This document shows positions 56,124 to 64,000 of a stretch of DNA of 64,000 bases, piece by piece. How positions within the stretch are numbered: the stretch's first letter is position 1; every line of letters starts with the position of its first letter. Below the pieces are notes generated by a model. It saw only the letters and a program-made list of their open reading frames with translations, did not search any database and had not been told where the DNA came from. Position numbers and translations under genes: made by a program. Location: assembly GCA_003576765.1 (NCBI GenBank), contig QEVP01000004.1, forward strand, positions 42,100-106,099, read 5' to 3'. The stretch comes from Pseudomonadota bacterium (lineage in GTDB: Bacteria; Pseudomonadota; Alphaproteobacteria; Rhizobiales; Xanthobacteraceae).

Positions 56124-58643
56124 ATGCGCCGGTCCTTTCCCGCTCCGCTCGTTGCGGCCGCCGTCAGCCTCCTGGTGCTGCCGCCGGTGCTGCTGGCGCT
56201 CGGGCTGACCATGACCTCGGCGACCGAGGTGGTGGTGTTCGCGCTGGCCTGCATGGCGCTCAACATCCTGGTCGGCACCACCGGCCTCGTCTCATTCGGC
56301 CATGGTGCATGGTTCGGTCTCGGCGCTTACGCGGCCGGGCTGATCCAGCGCGACCTGATGCCGGGGTCGTTCGTCGGGCCGACGATCCTTGGCGTCGTCG
56401 TGGTCGCGGCGCTGGCGGTGCCGTTCGGCTATCTGTTCCTGCGCCGGCGCGGCGTCTATTTCGCGCTGCTGACGCTGGCGCTGTCGGCGATGCTCTATGT
56501 CGTTGCGTTCCGCTGGACCGAGGTGACCGGCGGCGAGAACGGGCTCGGCGGCATCACTCGCCCGACGGTGTTCGGCATCGATTTCGAATCCTCGACCACC
56601 TATTACTGGCTGGTCGCGGCCATTGCCTTCGCCGTGCTGGTGGTGCTGTGGCGCTTCCACAATTCCACCGTCGGCTCGGTGCTGGTGGCGATCCGCGAGA
56701 ACGAGCAGCGTGCGCGCTTTCTCGGTTATCCGGTCAACCGCTACAAGCTCGCCGCCTTCGTGCTGTCGGCGGCGATCACCGCGCTCGCCGGCATTCTGCT
56801 GCTCTACAAGAACCGCATGACCTCGGCCGATCCGATCAGCGTGACCTTCTCCGGCGAACTGTTGGCGATGGTCATCATCGGCGGCATGCGCAGCTTCATC
56901 GGCCCGGCGATCGGCGCCTTGTTCTATGTGCTGTTCCGTGAATTCCTCGGCATCTATACCGAGGACTGGCTGTTCTGGCTCGGGCTGATCTTCGTCGCCT
57001 TCGTGGTGTTCTCGCCGAACGGTCTCGTCGGCGTATGGGAGCGGCTGACCGCGCCGTTCCGCAAGAAGGTCGTCGAGGATGCGGCGATGGCGGCGCGCAA
57101 GATCGAGGCGCTGCCGCTGCCGGACTTTTTGCGCCCGACCGCGCATGTCGATGGCGCGGTGCTGGCGGCGCAGGACATCGTCAAGCACTTCGGCGGCATC
57201 AAGGCGGTGCAGGGCGTCGATATCGCGGTCGCCGACCGCACGCTGCATGCGCTGATCGGACCGAACGGCGCCGGCAAGACCACCGCCTTCAACCTCCTGT
57301 CCGGCCTATTCGCGCCTGATACCGGCAAGGTCGAACTGCTCGGCCAGCCGATCGCCGGTCGCACGCCGGAGACGATTGCCAGCGCCGGCATCGGCCGTTC
57401 GTTCCAGATCACCAACCTGTTTCCGACGCTGAGCGTCAACGAGAACATCCGCCTCGCGGTGCAGGGCCGCCATCCGCGCCGCTTCGATCCGTGGACCGGC
57501 GCGCTCTCCATCGCCGACATCAACCGCGAAACCGACGCGGTGATTCGCTATCTCGGCCTCGCCGGCATCGAGCGCGCGGAAGCCGGCGCCTTGTCCTATG
57601 GCGGGCAGCGGCTCCTCGACATGGGGGTGGCGCTGGCGACCGCGCCGCGCGTGCTGCTGCTCGACGAACCGTTGGCGGGTCTCGCCGCGGCGGAGCGCGA
57701 GCGCATCGGCGCGATCATCAAGCGCATTTCCACGGACCTGCCGGTGCTGCTGGTCGAGCACGACATCGACCGCGTGTTCCAGTTGGCCGACCGCGTGACG
57801 GTAATGAACGAAGGCCGCGTGCTGCTCGACGGTATGGTGGAGGATGCGCGCGGCAGCGCCAAGGTGCAGGAGGTCTATATCGGCTCCGGTGCCGCCGCGA
57901 TCGCCGCGCGCCCGCGCGAGGCGGCGGCGCAGGCGGAGCCACTGCTGGAGGTGGCGGGCGTCGATACGTTCTACGGCAAGAGCCATATCCTCAACGATGT
58001 CAGCTTCACGCTGCACCGAAACGAGATCATCGCGCTGCTCGGCCGCAACGGCGCCGGCAAATCGACGCTGCTCAAGACCCTGATCGGCATCGCGCCGCCG
58101 GCCAACGGCTCGATCAAGCTGGCCGGCCATGAACTGGCCGGGCGGCCGTCCGCCGAATGCGCGCGGCTCGGCATCGGCTATGTGCCGCAGGGGCGCGGCC
58201 TGTTTGCCGGCATGAGCGTCGAGCAGAACCTCGAACTGGGCGGCCTCAAGCGCCAGACCGGCCATGGCGTGCACTGGACGCGCGAGCGCGTCTACGAGTA
58301 TTTCCCGCGCATCCGCGAGCGGCTCGACAGCCCGGCCGACTATCTCTCCGGCGGCGAGCAGCAGATGGTGGCAGTGGCGCGCGCTTTGTCGGGCGACGTG
58401 CGCGTTCTGTTGCTCGACGAGCCCTTCGAGGGACTGGCGCCGGCGGTGGTCGAGCAACTGTTCGAGACCTTCGACCGATTGCGCAAGGAGGTGGCGATCG
58501 TTATCGTCGATCATCACCTCGATCTTGCGCTGGCCTTGTCGGACACCACCGTCGCGCTGGAGCGCGGCCGGGTGATCCATCGCGGGCCGTCGCGCGCCTT
58601 GCGTGACGACCTCGACCTGCGCCGCAAGGTGCTGTGGCTGTAG
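56124..58643 (+). CDS. Single-chain LivM permease - LivG ATPase - LivF ATPase fusion
   Basis: 839 residues. Residues about 1-320 are a LivM permease (CMALNILVGTTGLVSFGHGAWFGLGAYAAGL, LFLRRRGVYFALLTLALSAMLY, VAIRENEQRARFLGYPVNRYKLAAFVLSAAITALAG). Residues about 345-585 are LivG (Walker A GPNGAGKTT, QITNLFPTLSVNENIRLAV, signature ALSYGGQRLLDMGVAL, Walker B VLLLDEPLAGL). Residues about 600-839 are LivF (Walker A GRNGAGKSTLLKTL, YVPQGRGLFAGMSVEQNL, signature YLSGGEQQMVAVARAL, Walker B VLLLDEPFEGL). All catalytic motifs of both ATPases are intact and the frame is unbroken, so it looks like a functional fusion rather than an error. With LivH and the SBP it would form a complete importer from three polypeptides. 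Confidence 0.93.
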   Translation: MRRSFPAPLVAAAVSLLVLPPVLLALGLTMTSATEVVVFALACMALNILVGTTGLVSFGHGAWFGLGAYAAGLIQRDLMPGSFVGPTILGVVVVAALAVPFGYLFLRRRGVYFALLTLALSAMLYVVAFRWTEVTGGENGLGGITRPTVFGIDFESSTTYYWLVAAIAFAVLVVLWRFHNSTVGSVLVAIRENEQRARFLGYPVNRYKLAAFVLSAAITALAGILLLYKNRMTSADPISVTFSGELLAMVIIGGMRSFIGPAIGALFYVLFREFLGIYTEDWLFWLGLIFVAFVVFSPNGLVGVWERLTAPFRKKVVEDAAMAARKIEALPLPDFLRPTAHVDGAVLAAQDIVKHFGGIKAVQGVDIAVADRTLHALIGPNGAGKTTAFNLLSGLFAPDTGKVELLGQPIAGRTPETIASAGIGRSFQITNLFPTLSVNENIRLAVQGRHPRRFDPWTGALSIADINRETDAVIRYLGLAGIERAEAGALSYGGQRLLDMGVALATAPRVLLLDEPLAGLAAAERERIGAIIKRISTDLPVLLVEHDIDRVFQLADRVTVMNEGRVLLDGMVEDARGSAKVQEVYIGSGAAAIAARPREAAAQAEPLLEVAGVDTFYGKSHILNDVSFTLHRNEIIALLGRNGAGKSTLLKTLIGIAPPANGSIKLAGHELAGRPSAECARLGIGYVPQGRGLFAGMSVEQNLELGGLKRQTGHGVHWTRERVYEYFPRIRERLDSPADYLSGGEQQMVAVARALSGDVRVLLLDEPFEGLAPAVVEQLFETFDRLRKEVAIVIVDHHLDLALALSDTTVALERGRVIHRGPSRALRDDLDLRRKVLWL

Positions 58644-58659
58644 TGTGGAAATAGGAATT

Positions 58660-59604
58660 ATGTCGGAACAGCAAAGCGTCGCCATCGTCGGAGCGGGCCT
58701 GATCGGCTGCGCCTGGGCCACCATCTTCGCGCGCGCCGGATGGCAGGTGCGGCTGACCGACCCGCATGCCCCGACGCTCGCGGCCGCGCCGGCGCGCGTC
58801 AAAGGCGAGCTTGCGGCGCTTGCTCGCCATGGCCTCGCAAGCGATATCGAAGCGGCGGCGGCGCGCGTCACGGTGGCGAAGGATGTCGCCGAAGCGGTCG
58901 CCGGCGTCGCCTTCGTGCAGGAGAATGGCCCGGAAAAGGTCGAGGACAAACGCGCGATCTTCACCGAACTCGACCGCCTCGCGCCGCCCGACGCCATTCT
59001 TGCCTCGTCCACCTCGGCCATCGTCGCCTCGCGCTTCACCGAGGAGTTGCCCGGCCGGGCGCGCTGCCTGGTCGGCCATCCGGTCAACCCGCCGCACCTC
59101 ATCCCGCTGGTCGAACTGTGCGGTGCACCGTGGACGGCGCCGGAGACCATCGCCCGCGCGCGCGAGGTTTATCGCGGGATCGGCCAGGTGCCGGTGACGA
59201 TCAAGCGCGAGATCAACGGCTTTGTGCTCAACCGCCTGCAAGGCGCGCTGCTGGCGGAAGCCTTCCGCCTCGTCGGTGACGGCTATGTCTCGGCGGAAGA
59301 TCTCGACCACACGGTGAAGAACGGTCTTGGCCTGCGCTGGTCGTTCCTCGGCCCGTTCGAGACCATCGAACTCAACGCGCCGGGCGGCATCGCCGACTAC
59401 TGCGCACGCTACACCGGATTCTACAAGGAACTCGCGGCGTCGGCCGCTGGCCCCGACGTCTATCAGAGCCCCAACGCCGACCGCGTGATCGCCGCCTGGC
59501 CGCACGAGGCCGCGCCCAGGCGGCTCGATGCGCGCACGCAGTGGCGCAACGAGCGTCTGGCTGCGCTCGCCGCCCACAAGCGGCAGGCCGCGGGCGAGCC
59601 GTAA
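58660..59604 (+). CDS. 3-hydroxyacid dehydrogenase (HAD/lambda-crystallin type)
   Basis: 314 residues from ATG 58660 with AGGA upstream. 3-hydroxyacyl-CoA dehydrogenase fold: VAIVGAGLIGCAWATIFARAGWQVRLTD, VQENGPEKVEDKRAIFTELDRLAPPDAILASSTSAI, catalytic His in CLVGHPVNPPHLIPLVE, INGFVLNRLQGALLAEAFRLV, and the C-terminal GLGLRWSFLGPFETIELNAPGGIADYCARY. The N-P-P-H-L-I-P-L-V-E and R-W-S-F-x-G-P-F-E-T segments are those of free-acid 3-dehydrogenases (L-gulonate 3-dehydrogenase/CRYL1, related to carnitine dehydrogenase), not beta-oxidation enzymes. It should oxidise a 3-hydroxy acid to the 3-keto acid that the next enzyme can cleave. Confidence 0.88.
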   Translation: MSEQQSVAIVGAGLIGCAWATIFARAGWQVRLTDPHAPTLAAAPARVKGELAALARHGLASDIEAAAARVTVAKDVAEAVAGVAFVQENGPEKVEDKRAIFTELDRLAPPDAILASSTSAIVASRFTEELPGRARCLVGHPVNPPHLIPLVELCGAPWTAPETIARAREVYRGIGQVPVTIKREINGFVLNRLQGALLAEAFRLVGDGYVSAEDLDHTVKNGLGLRWSFLGPFETIELNAPGGIADYCARYTGFYKELAASAAGPDVYQSPNADRVIAAWPHEAAPRRLDARTQWRNERLAALAAHKRQAAGEP

Positions 59605-59642
59605 CCTTTGCCTCAATCGACCACCAGGAAAGAAAGCAAGTC

Positions 59643-60566
59643 ATGAGCCGTAAAGTCATCATCACCTGCGCCGTGACCGGTGCCATCCACACGCCGTCGA
59701 TGTCGAAGGCGCTGCCGGTGACGCCTGAGGAAATCGCCGACGCCGCCATCGGCGCGGCGGAAGCGGGCGCGGCCATCGTGCATCTGCATGCGCGCAACCC
59801 GAAAACCGGCCAGCCGGATCAGACGCCGGAAGCGTTCGCACCGTTCCTGAAGGTCATCAAGCAGCGCTCCAACTGCGTCATCAATCTCACCACCGGCGGT
59901 TCGCCGACTATGCGCGTCGAGGAGCGGGTGCGGCCGGCCGCCGTGTTCAAGCCGGAGGTCGCCTCCCTCAACATGGGGTCGATGAACTTTGGCCTGTTCG
60001 GCATGCTCAACCGCTTCAAGGAGTTCGAGCACGAGTGGGAGCGCAAACACCTCGAGAACAAGGACATCGTGTTCCGCAACACCTTTCAGGACATCGAGTT
60101 CGTGCTGCGCACGCTGTCGGAATCCGGCACCCGCTTCGAGTTCGAGTGCTACGACACCGCTCACCTGCACAACCTGAATTACTTCCTGATGGAGGGCCTC
60201 GTGAAGCCGCCGCTGTTCGTGCAGACCGTGTTCGGCCTGCAGGGCGGCATCGGCGCCCACCCCGACGAGGTGATGCACATGAAGCGCACCGCCGACCGGC
60301 TGTTCGGCGACAAGTATCGCTGGTCGGTGCTGGGGGCGGGGCGCAACCAGTTGCCGATCGCGGCGATGGCCGCCGCCATGGGCGGCAACGTCCGCGTCGG
60401 GCTCGAGGATTCGCTCTGGGGCGGCCCCGGCCGCTTGGCCGAGTCCAACGCCGAGCAGGTGCGGGCGGTGCGCAAGATCATCGAGGGGCTGGGGATGGAA
60501 GTGGCAACCCCCGACGAGGCCCGCGAAATCCTGCATCTCAAGGGCGGCGACACCCTGCCGGTGTAG
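59643..60566 (+). CDS. Beta-keto acid cleavage enzyme (BKACE/Kce family, DUF849)
   Basis: 307 residues. TIM barrel of the 3-keto-5-aminohexanoate cleavage family: VIITCAVTGAIHTPSMSKALPVTPEEI, zinc ligands in AAIVHLHARNPKTG, NLTTGGSPTM, LNMGSMNFG, FECYDTAHLHNL and the last ligand region GNVRVGLEDSLWGGPG. BKACEs condense a 3-keto acid with acetyl-CoA and split it into acetoacetate and a new acyl-CoA. The paired dehydrogenase upstream should supply the keto acid. Substrate class cannot be fixed by eye. ATG 59643 with AGGAAAG about 12 bases upstream. Last gene of the GntR-flanked operon. Confidence 0.93.
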   Translation: MSRKVIITCAVTGAIHTPSMSKALPVTPEEIADAAIGAAEAGAAIVHLHARNPKTGQPDQTPEAFAPFLKVIKQRSNCVINLTTGGSPTMRVEERVRPAAVFKPEVASLNMGSMNFGLFGMLNRFKEFEHEWERKHLENKDIVFRNTFQDIEFVLRTLSESGTRFEFECYDTAHLHNLNYFLMEGLVKPPLFVQTVFGLQGGIGAHPDEVMHMKRTADRLFGDKYRWSVLGAGRNQLPIAAMAAAMGGNVRVGLEDSLWGGPGRLAESNAEQVRAVRKIIEGLGMEVATPDEAREILHLKGGDTLPV

Positions 60567-60607
60567 CGGCCTCAGCGGCTGGCGTTAACGGTCCTCATCT
60601 CAACGGA

Positions 60608-60636
60608 TTGTGACCGGCGACAATTCTCTGTAGAGC
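60608..60636 (+). promoter_or_regulatory. Candidate promoter of the RND gene
   Basis: TTGTGA (60608-60613), 17 bases, TAGAGC (60631-60636), about 95 bases before the ATG of the RND/adaptor gene. Confidence 0.5.
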
Positions 60637-60730
60637 AGGGCGGACGGCGGTTCTCTGATAAAAAAGCCGTCTCCGCACAAGTGAGTGGACGCCGGCTGCC
60701 CCGGCGTGGCTCACGAGGGAAACGCCCCGG

Positions 60731-63700
60731 ATGGTTGCGCTCGTCCGCATCGCGCTTAGCCGGCCCTATACCTTTGCGGTGCTGGCGCTGCTTCTGTTGA
60801 TCGTGGGACCCCTCGCGGCGCTGCGCACGCCGACCGATATCTTCCCCGACATCCGCATCCCGGTGATCGGCGTGGTGTGGCGCTACACGGGCCTGCCCGC
60901 CGACAAGATGGCCGGGCGCATCACCACGCAGTTTCAGCGCGCGCTCACCACCACGGTGAACGACATCGAACATATCGTCGCCAATTCCTATGCCGGCGTG
61001 TCGATCACCAAGATTTTCTTCCAGCCCAACGTCGACATCCGCACCGCCAATGCGCAGGTCACGGCCATCGCCCAGACCATGCTGAGCCAGTTGCCGCCGG
61101 GCGCGACGCCGCCGCTGATCCTCAATTACAGCGCCTCGACGGTGCCGATTTTGCAGCTTGCGCTGTCCGGCGAGGGGCTGACCGAGCAGAACCTCGCCGA
61201 TCTTGGCATCAATCAGTTGCGCACGCCGCTGGTCACGGTGCCGGGTGCGGCGATCCCCTATCCATACGGCGGCAAGCAGCGCCAGATCCAGATCGATATC
61301 GATCCGGCCGCGTTGCAGGCGCGCGGGCTTGCCGCGCAGGACGTCGCCACCGCGCTTGCGGCGCAAAACCTCATCACGCCGGTCGGCACCCAGAAGATCG
61401 GCGCCTTCGAATACACCGTCAACCTCAACACCTCCCCGGAGCGTATCCAGGGCCTGAGCGACCTGCCGATCAAGACCGCCAACGGCGCGATGGTCTATAT
61501 CCGCGACGTCGCCACGGTGCGCGACGGCAACCCGCCGCAGACCAACATCGTGCATGTGGACGGCAACCGCTCGGTGCTAATGATGGTGCTGAAGGCGGGC
61601 TCCGCCTCGACGCTCGACATCATCGCCGGCATCAAGCGCAAGGTCGAGGAGGTGCGCGATACGCTGCCCGAGACGTTGCGGATCGCTTTTGTCGGCGACC
61701 AGTCGGCCTTCGTGCGCGCCGCCATCACCGGCGTCGCGGTCGAGGGCGCCATTGCCGCCGTGCTGACCAGCCTGATGATCCTGCTGTTTCTCGGAAGCTG
61801 GCGCTCGACCGTGATCATTGCCATCTCGATCCCGCTGTCGGTGCTCGGCTCCATCGTCATGCTTTGGCTGATCGGCGAGACGCTCAACATCATGACGCTG
61901 GGCGGGCTGGCGCTTGCCGTCGGCATTCTGGTCGATGACGCCACCGTCACCATCGAGAACATCAACTGGCACCTGGAGCAGGGCAAGGAGGTCGAGCCGG
62001 CGATCATGGACGGCGCGCGGCAGATCGTGACGCCGGCCTTCGTGTCGATGCTGTGCATCTGCATCGTGTTCGTGCCGATGTTCTTCCTCGAAGGGGTGGC
62101 ACGCTTCCTGTTCGTGCCGATGGCGGAAGCGGTGATGTTCGCCATGCTGTGGTCGTTCATCCTGTCGCGCACGCTGGTGCCGACCATGGCCAAGTATCTG
62201 CTGCATCCGCACACCGGTGATGAGCCGGCCTCGCGCTCGCGCAATCCGCTGGTCGTCTTCCAGCGCGCCTTCGAGGCTGCCTTCGCCCGCGTGCGCAACG
62301 GCTATCGCGAGACGCTGGCGCTGGCGCTGCACCACCGCGGCGCTTTCGTCGCCGGCTTCATCGTATTGGTTGGCGGCTCGTTCCTGCTCGCGCCGTATCT
62401 CGGCCGCAACTTCTTCCCCTCGGTCGATACCGGACAGATCCTGATGCACGTGCGCACCCAGGTCGGCACCCGCGTCGAGGAAACCGCGCGCCAGTTCGCC
62501 GCGATCCAGGCGGCGATCCGCACCATCATCCCGCCCGACCAGATCGATACCATGACCGACAACATCGGCATGCCGATCTCCGGGATCAACCTGACCTATA
62601 ACAACACCGGCGTGATCGGCTCGCAGGACGGCGATATCCAGATCAAGCTCAAGAGCAGCCATCCGCCGACCGAGGAGGTGGTACGTGAACTGCGCGAGAA
62701 GCTGCCATGGCAGTTTCCCGGTGTTACCTTTGCGTTCCTGCCGGCCGATATCGTCAGCCAGATCCTCAATTTCGGCGCGCCTGCCCCCATCGACCTGCAA
62801 ATCCGCGGCGCCGATCTCGACGCCAACTTCGCTTACGCCAACGACCTGTTGCGGCGCATCCGCAAGATTCCCGGCGTCGCCGATGCGCGCATCCAGCAGT
62901 CCAACCGCGCGCCGGCGCTCGACGTCGATGTCGATCGCACCCGCGCCAAGTATATCGGCCTGACCGAGCGCGACGTGACCAACAGCATGGTCGTCAACCT
63001 CGCCGGCTCCTCGCAGGTGGCGCCGACATTCTGGCTCGATCCTGACACCGGCGTGTCCTACGCCGTAGTGATGCAGACGCCGCAGTACAAGCTCGATTCA
63101 CTCGCGAGCCTCAAGGCGCTGCCGATCACCGGTGCTGCGGCCGAAAGCCTTCCGATCCTCGGGGGCGTCGCCAGCATCACCCGCTCTAGCGGCAACGCCG
63201 TGGTGTCGCAATATAACATCGAGCCGATGGTGCAGATTTTTGCCACTTCGCAAGGCCGCGACCTCGGCGCGATCGCAACCGACATCCAGACCGTGCTCGC
63301 GGAGACCGTCAAGGACGTGCCGAAAGGCTCGTCGGTCAAGCTGCTCGGCCAGGTCGAGACCATGAACAGCGCGTTCGCCGGGTTGTTGTTCGGGCTGATC
63401 GGCGCCATCGTGCTGGTCTATCTGTTGATCGTCGTCAACTTCCAGTCGTGGTCCGATCCGTTCGTCATCAGCAAGCTGCGCGTTTACGTCGATGTGCCGC
63501 AGAGCTACGTGCCGGCGATCCGGATCGGTGCCGCGGCGGCGATCGTCGCTCCGGACTATCCCGACCGCACGTTTTCGGCGGTGGTGGAATCCTCCTCGCA
63601 GTCGGTCGATGTGGCCTCCGGCACCACGCGCATGCAGCTCAAGCTCGATAACGCCAAGCGCGAACTGATGCCCGGCGGCTACGCCAGCGTCCGCCTGACG

Positions 63701-63997
63701 CTGGCCGGCGAAGCGGTGCCCCTGCACATTCCGGCTTCCGCACTGATCTTCGACCAGCACGGCCTGCGCGTCGCCACCGTGGCCGACGGCGACCGGGTTC
63801 GGTTCAAGACCATCCGCATCGCGCGCGACCTCGGCCGCGAGATCGTGGTCGGCAGCGGGCTTGGCGCCGACGACCGGATCATCGTTGCGCCGCCGGATGG
63901 CATTGCCGAGGGCGATCAGGTTCGCGTCGTCGGCGGGCCGGGCGGCGGCAAGCCGGCCGTGCCGGCGACGGCGCAGGCGCAAGACGGCAAGGGCTGA
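60731..63997 (+). CDS. Chimeric RND (HAE1-type) efflux permease fused to the C-terminal half of a periplasmic adaptor
   Basis: 1088 residues in one open frame from ATG 60731 (GAGGGAAA upstream). Residues 1 to about 911 are an HAE1-type RND permease: helix 1, both porter loops, helices 2-7 with the proton-relay Asp pair in GILVDDATVTIENI, and helix 8 ending VNFQSWSDPFVI. There the permease should continue with helices 9-12 (including the helix-10 relay Lys), but from about base 63465 the sequence becomes an RND adaptor: SKLRVYVDVPQSYVPAIRIG, GTTRMQLKLDNAKRELMPGGYASVRL, IPASALIFDQHGLRVATV and GLGADDRIIVAPPDGIAEGDQV. So about 130-200 permease residues and the adaptor N-terminus (signal, hairpin, lipoyl) are absent. 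Best read as an in-frame deletion across two adjacent genes; an assembly error is the alternative. Transport is unlikely as written. Confidence 0.85.
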   Translation: MVALVRIALSRPYTFAVLALLLLIVGPLAALRTPTDIFPDIRIPVIGVVWRYTGLPADKMAGRITTQFQRALTTTVNDIEHIVANSYAGVSITKIFFQPNVDIRTANAQVTAIAQTMLSQLPPGATPPLILNYSASTVPILQLALSGEGLTEQNLADLGINQLRTPLVTVPGAAIPYPYGGKQRQIQIDIDPAALQARGLAAQDVATALAAQNLITPVGTQKIGAFEYTVNLNTSPERIQGLSDLPIKTANGAMVYIRDVATVRDGNPPQTNIVHVDGNRSVLMMVLKAGSASTLDIIAGIKRKVEEVRDTLPETLRIAFVGDQSAFVRAAITGVAVEGAIAAVLTSLMILLFLGSWRSTVIIAISIPLSVLGSIVMLWLIGETLNIMTLGGLALAVGILVDDATVTIENINWHLEQGKEVEPAIMDGARQIVTPAFVSMLCICIVFVPMFFLEGVARFLFVPMAEAVMFAMLWSFILSRTLVPTMAKYLLHPHTGDEPASRSRNPLVVFQRAFEAAFARVRNGYRETLALALHHRGAFVAGFIVLVGGSFLLAPYLGRNFFPSVDTGQILMHVRTQVGTRVEETARQFAAIQAAIRTIIPPDQIDTMTDNIGMPISGINLTYNNTGVIGSQDGDIQIKLKSSHPPTEEVVRELREKLPWQFPGVTFAFLPADIVSQILNFGAPAPIDLQIRGADLDANFAYANDLLRRIRKIPGVADARIQQSNRAPALDVDVDRTRAKYIGLTERDVTNSMVVNLAGSSQVAPTFWLDPDTGVSYAVVMQTPQYKLDSLASLKALPITGAAAESLPILGGVASITRSSGNAVVSQYNIEPMVQIFATSQGRDLGAIATDIQTVLAETVKDVPKGSSVKLLGQVETMNSAFAGLLFGLIGAIVLVYLLIVVNFQSWSDPFVISKLRVYVDVPQSYVPAIRIGAAAAIVAPDYPDRTFSAVVESSSQSVDVASGTTRMQLKLDNAKRELMPGGYASVRLTLAGEAVPLHIPASALIFDQHGLRVATVADGDRVRFKTIRIARDLGREIVVGSGLGADDRIIVAPPDGIAEGDQVRVVGGPGGGKPAVPATAQAQDGKG

Positions 63998-64000
63998 CGC

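Overview
The window is a 64-kb piece of chromosome from a GC-rich alphaproteobacterium, most likely a Hyphomicrobiales (Rhizobiales) member of the Bradyrhizobium / Rhodopseudomonas / Xanthobacteraceae type. The evidence is the tig-clpP-clpX-lon block, rplM-rpsI, a glnB-glnA pair, a CtaA/COX15-type heme A synthase, a DUF2842 protein, several Liv-type ABC transporters, and intergenic palindromic repeats of the kind common in that group. I see no prophage, insertion sequence, CRISPR array or rRNA. Three tRNA genes are present (Leu-UAG, Val-UAC, Gln-CUG). Taxonomy is inferred from gene content only.

Layout. 1-7.3 kb: end of an exopolysaccharide locus (O-antigen ligase-like polymerase cut by the window edge, undecaprenyl-phosphate sugar-1-phosphate transferase, GT4 glycosyltransferase, GumC/ExoP-like co-polymerase with a decayed kinase domain, CelD-like GNAT protein). 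7.5-22 kb: housekeeping genes (heme A synthase, metY, CoA-binding protein, enoyl-CoA hydratase, thioesterase, L13/S9, a GGDEF cyclase, AI-2E family transporter, glnA/glnB, nnr, a copper-less multicopper-oxidase-fold protein, tRNA-Leu). 22.2-31.7 kb: a LysR regulator divergent from a nine-gene catabolic and uptake operon (aspartate-dehydrogenase-like, SDR, RraA-like, SBP-LivHMGF, amidase). 32-39 kb: trigger factor, ClpP, ClpX, Lon. 39-46.7 kb: two tRNAs, a PRC-barrel protein, TrmO-like protein, SDR, enoyl-CoA hydratase, amidase, and a LemA-TPM-TPM group. 46.9-52 kb: an M20 amidohydrolase and a complete-looking threonate/erythronate pathway (OtnC, LtnD, OtnI, OtnK). 52.1-60.6 kb: SDR and GntR regulator divergent from a second uptake and catabolic operon (SBP, LivH, a LivM-LivG-LivF triple fusion, a 3-hydroxyacid dehydrogenase and a beta-keto-acid cleavage enzyme). 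60.7-64 kb: an RND efflux permease that turns, in frame, into the C-terminal half of a periplasmic adaptor.

How it works together. The accessory half of the window is mostly scavenging: three modules couple a regulator and/or a branched-chain-type ABC importer to a short set of dehydrogenase, aldolase/lyase and amidase enzymes. The GntR-BKACE module is chemically coherent (import, oxidation of a 3-hydroxy acid to a 3-keto acid, acetyl-CoA-dependent cleavage). The LysR module suggests deamidation followed by oxidative deamination and aldol or decarboxylation chemistry. Substrates of both are unknown.

Most unusual items: the RND/adaptor chimera at the right edge, the single-chain LivM-G-F protein, an SDR without its catalytic Tyr/Lys, a cupredoxin-fold exported protein without copper ligands, strong palindromic operators for the LysR and GntR regulators, a three-way-junction repeat before nnr, and hairpins placed between the SBP gene and the permease genes in both Liv operons.
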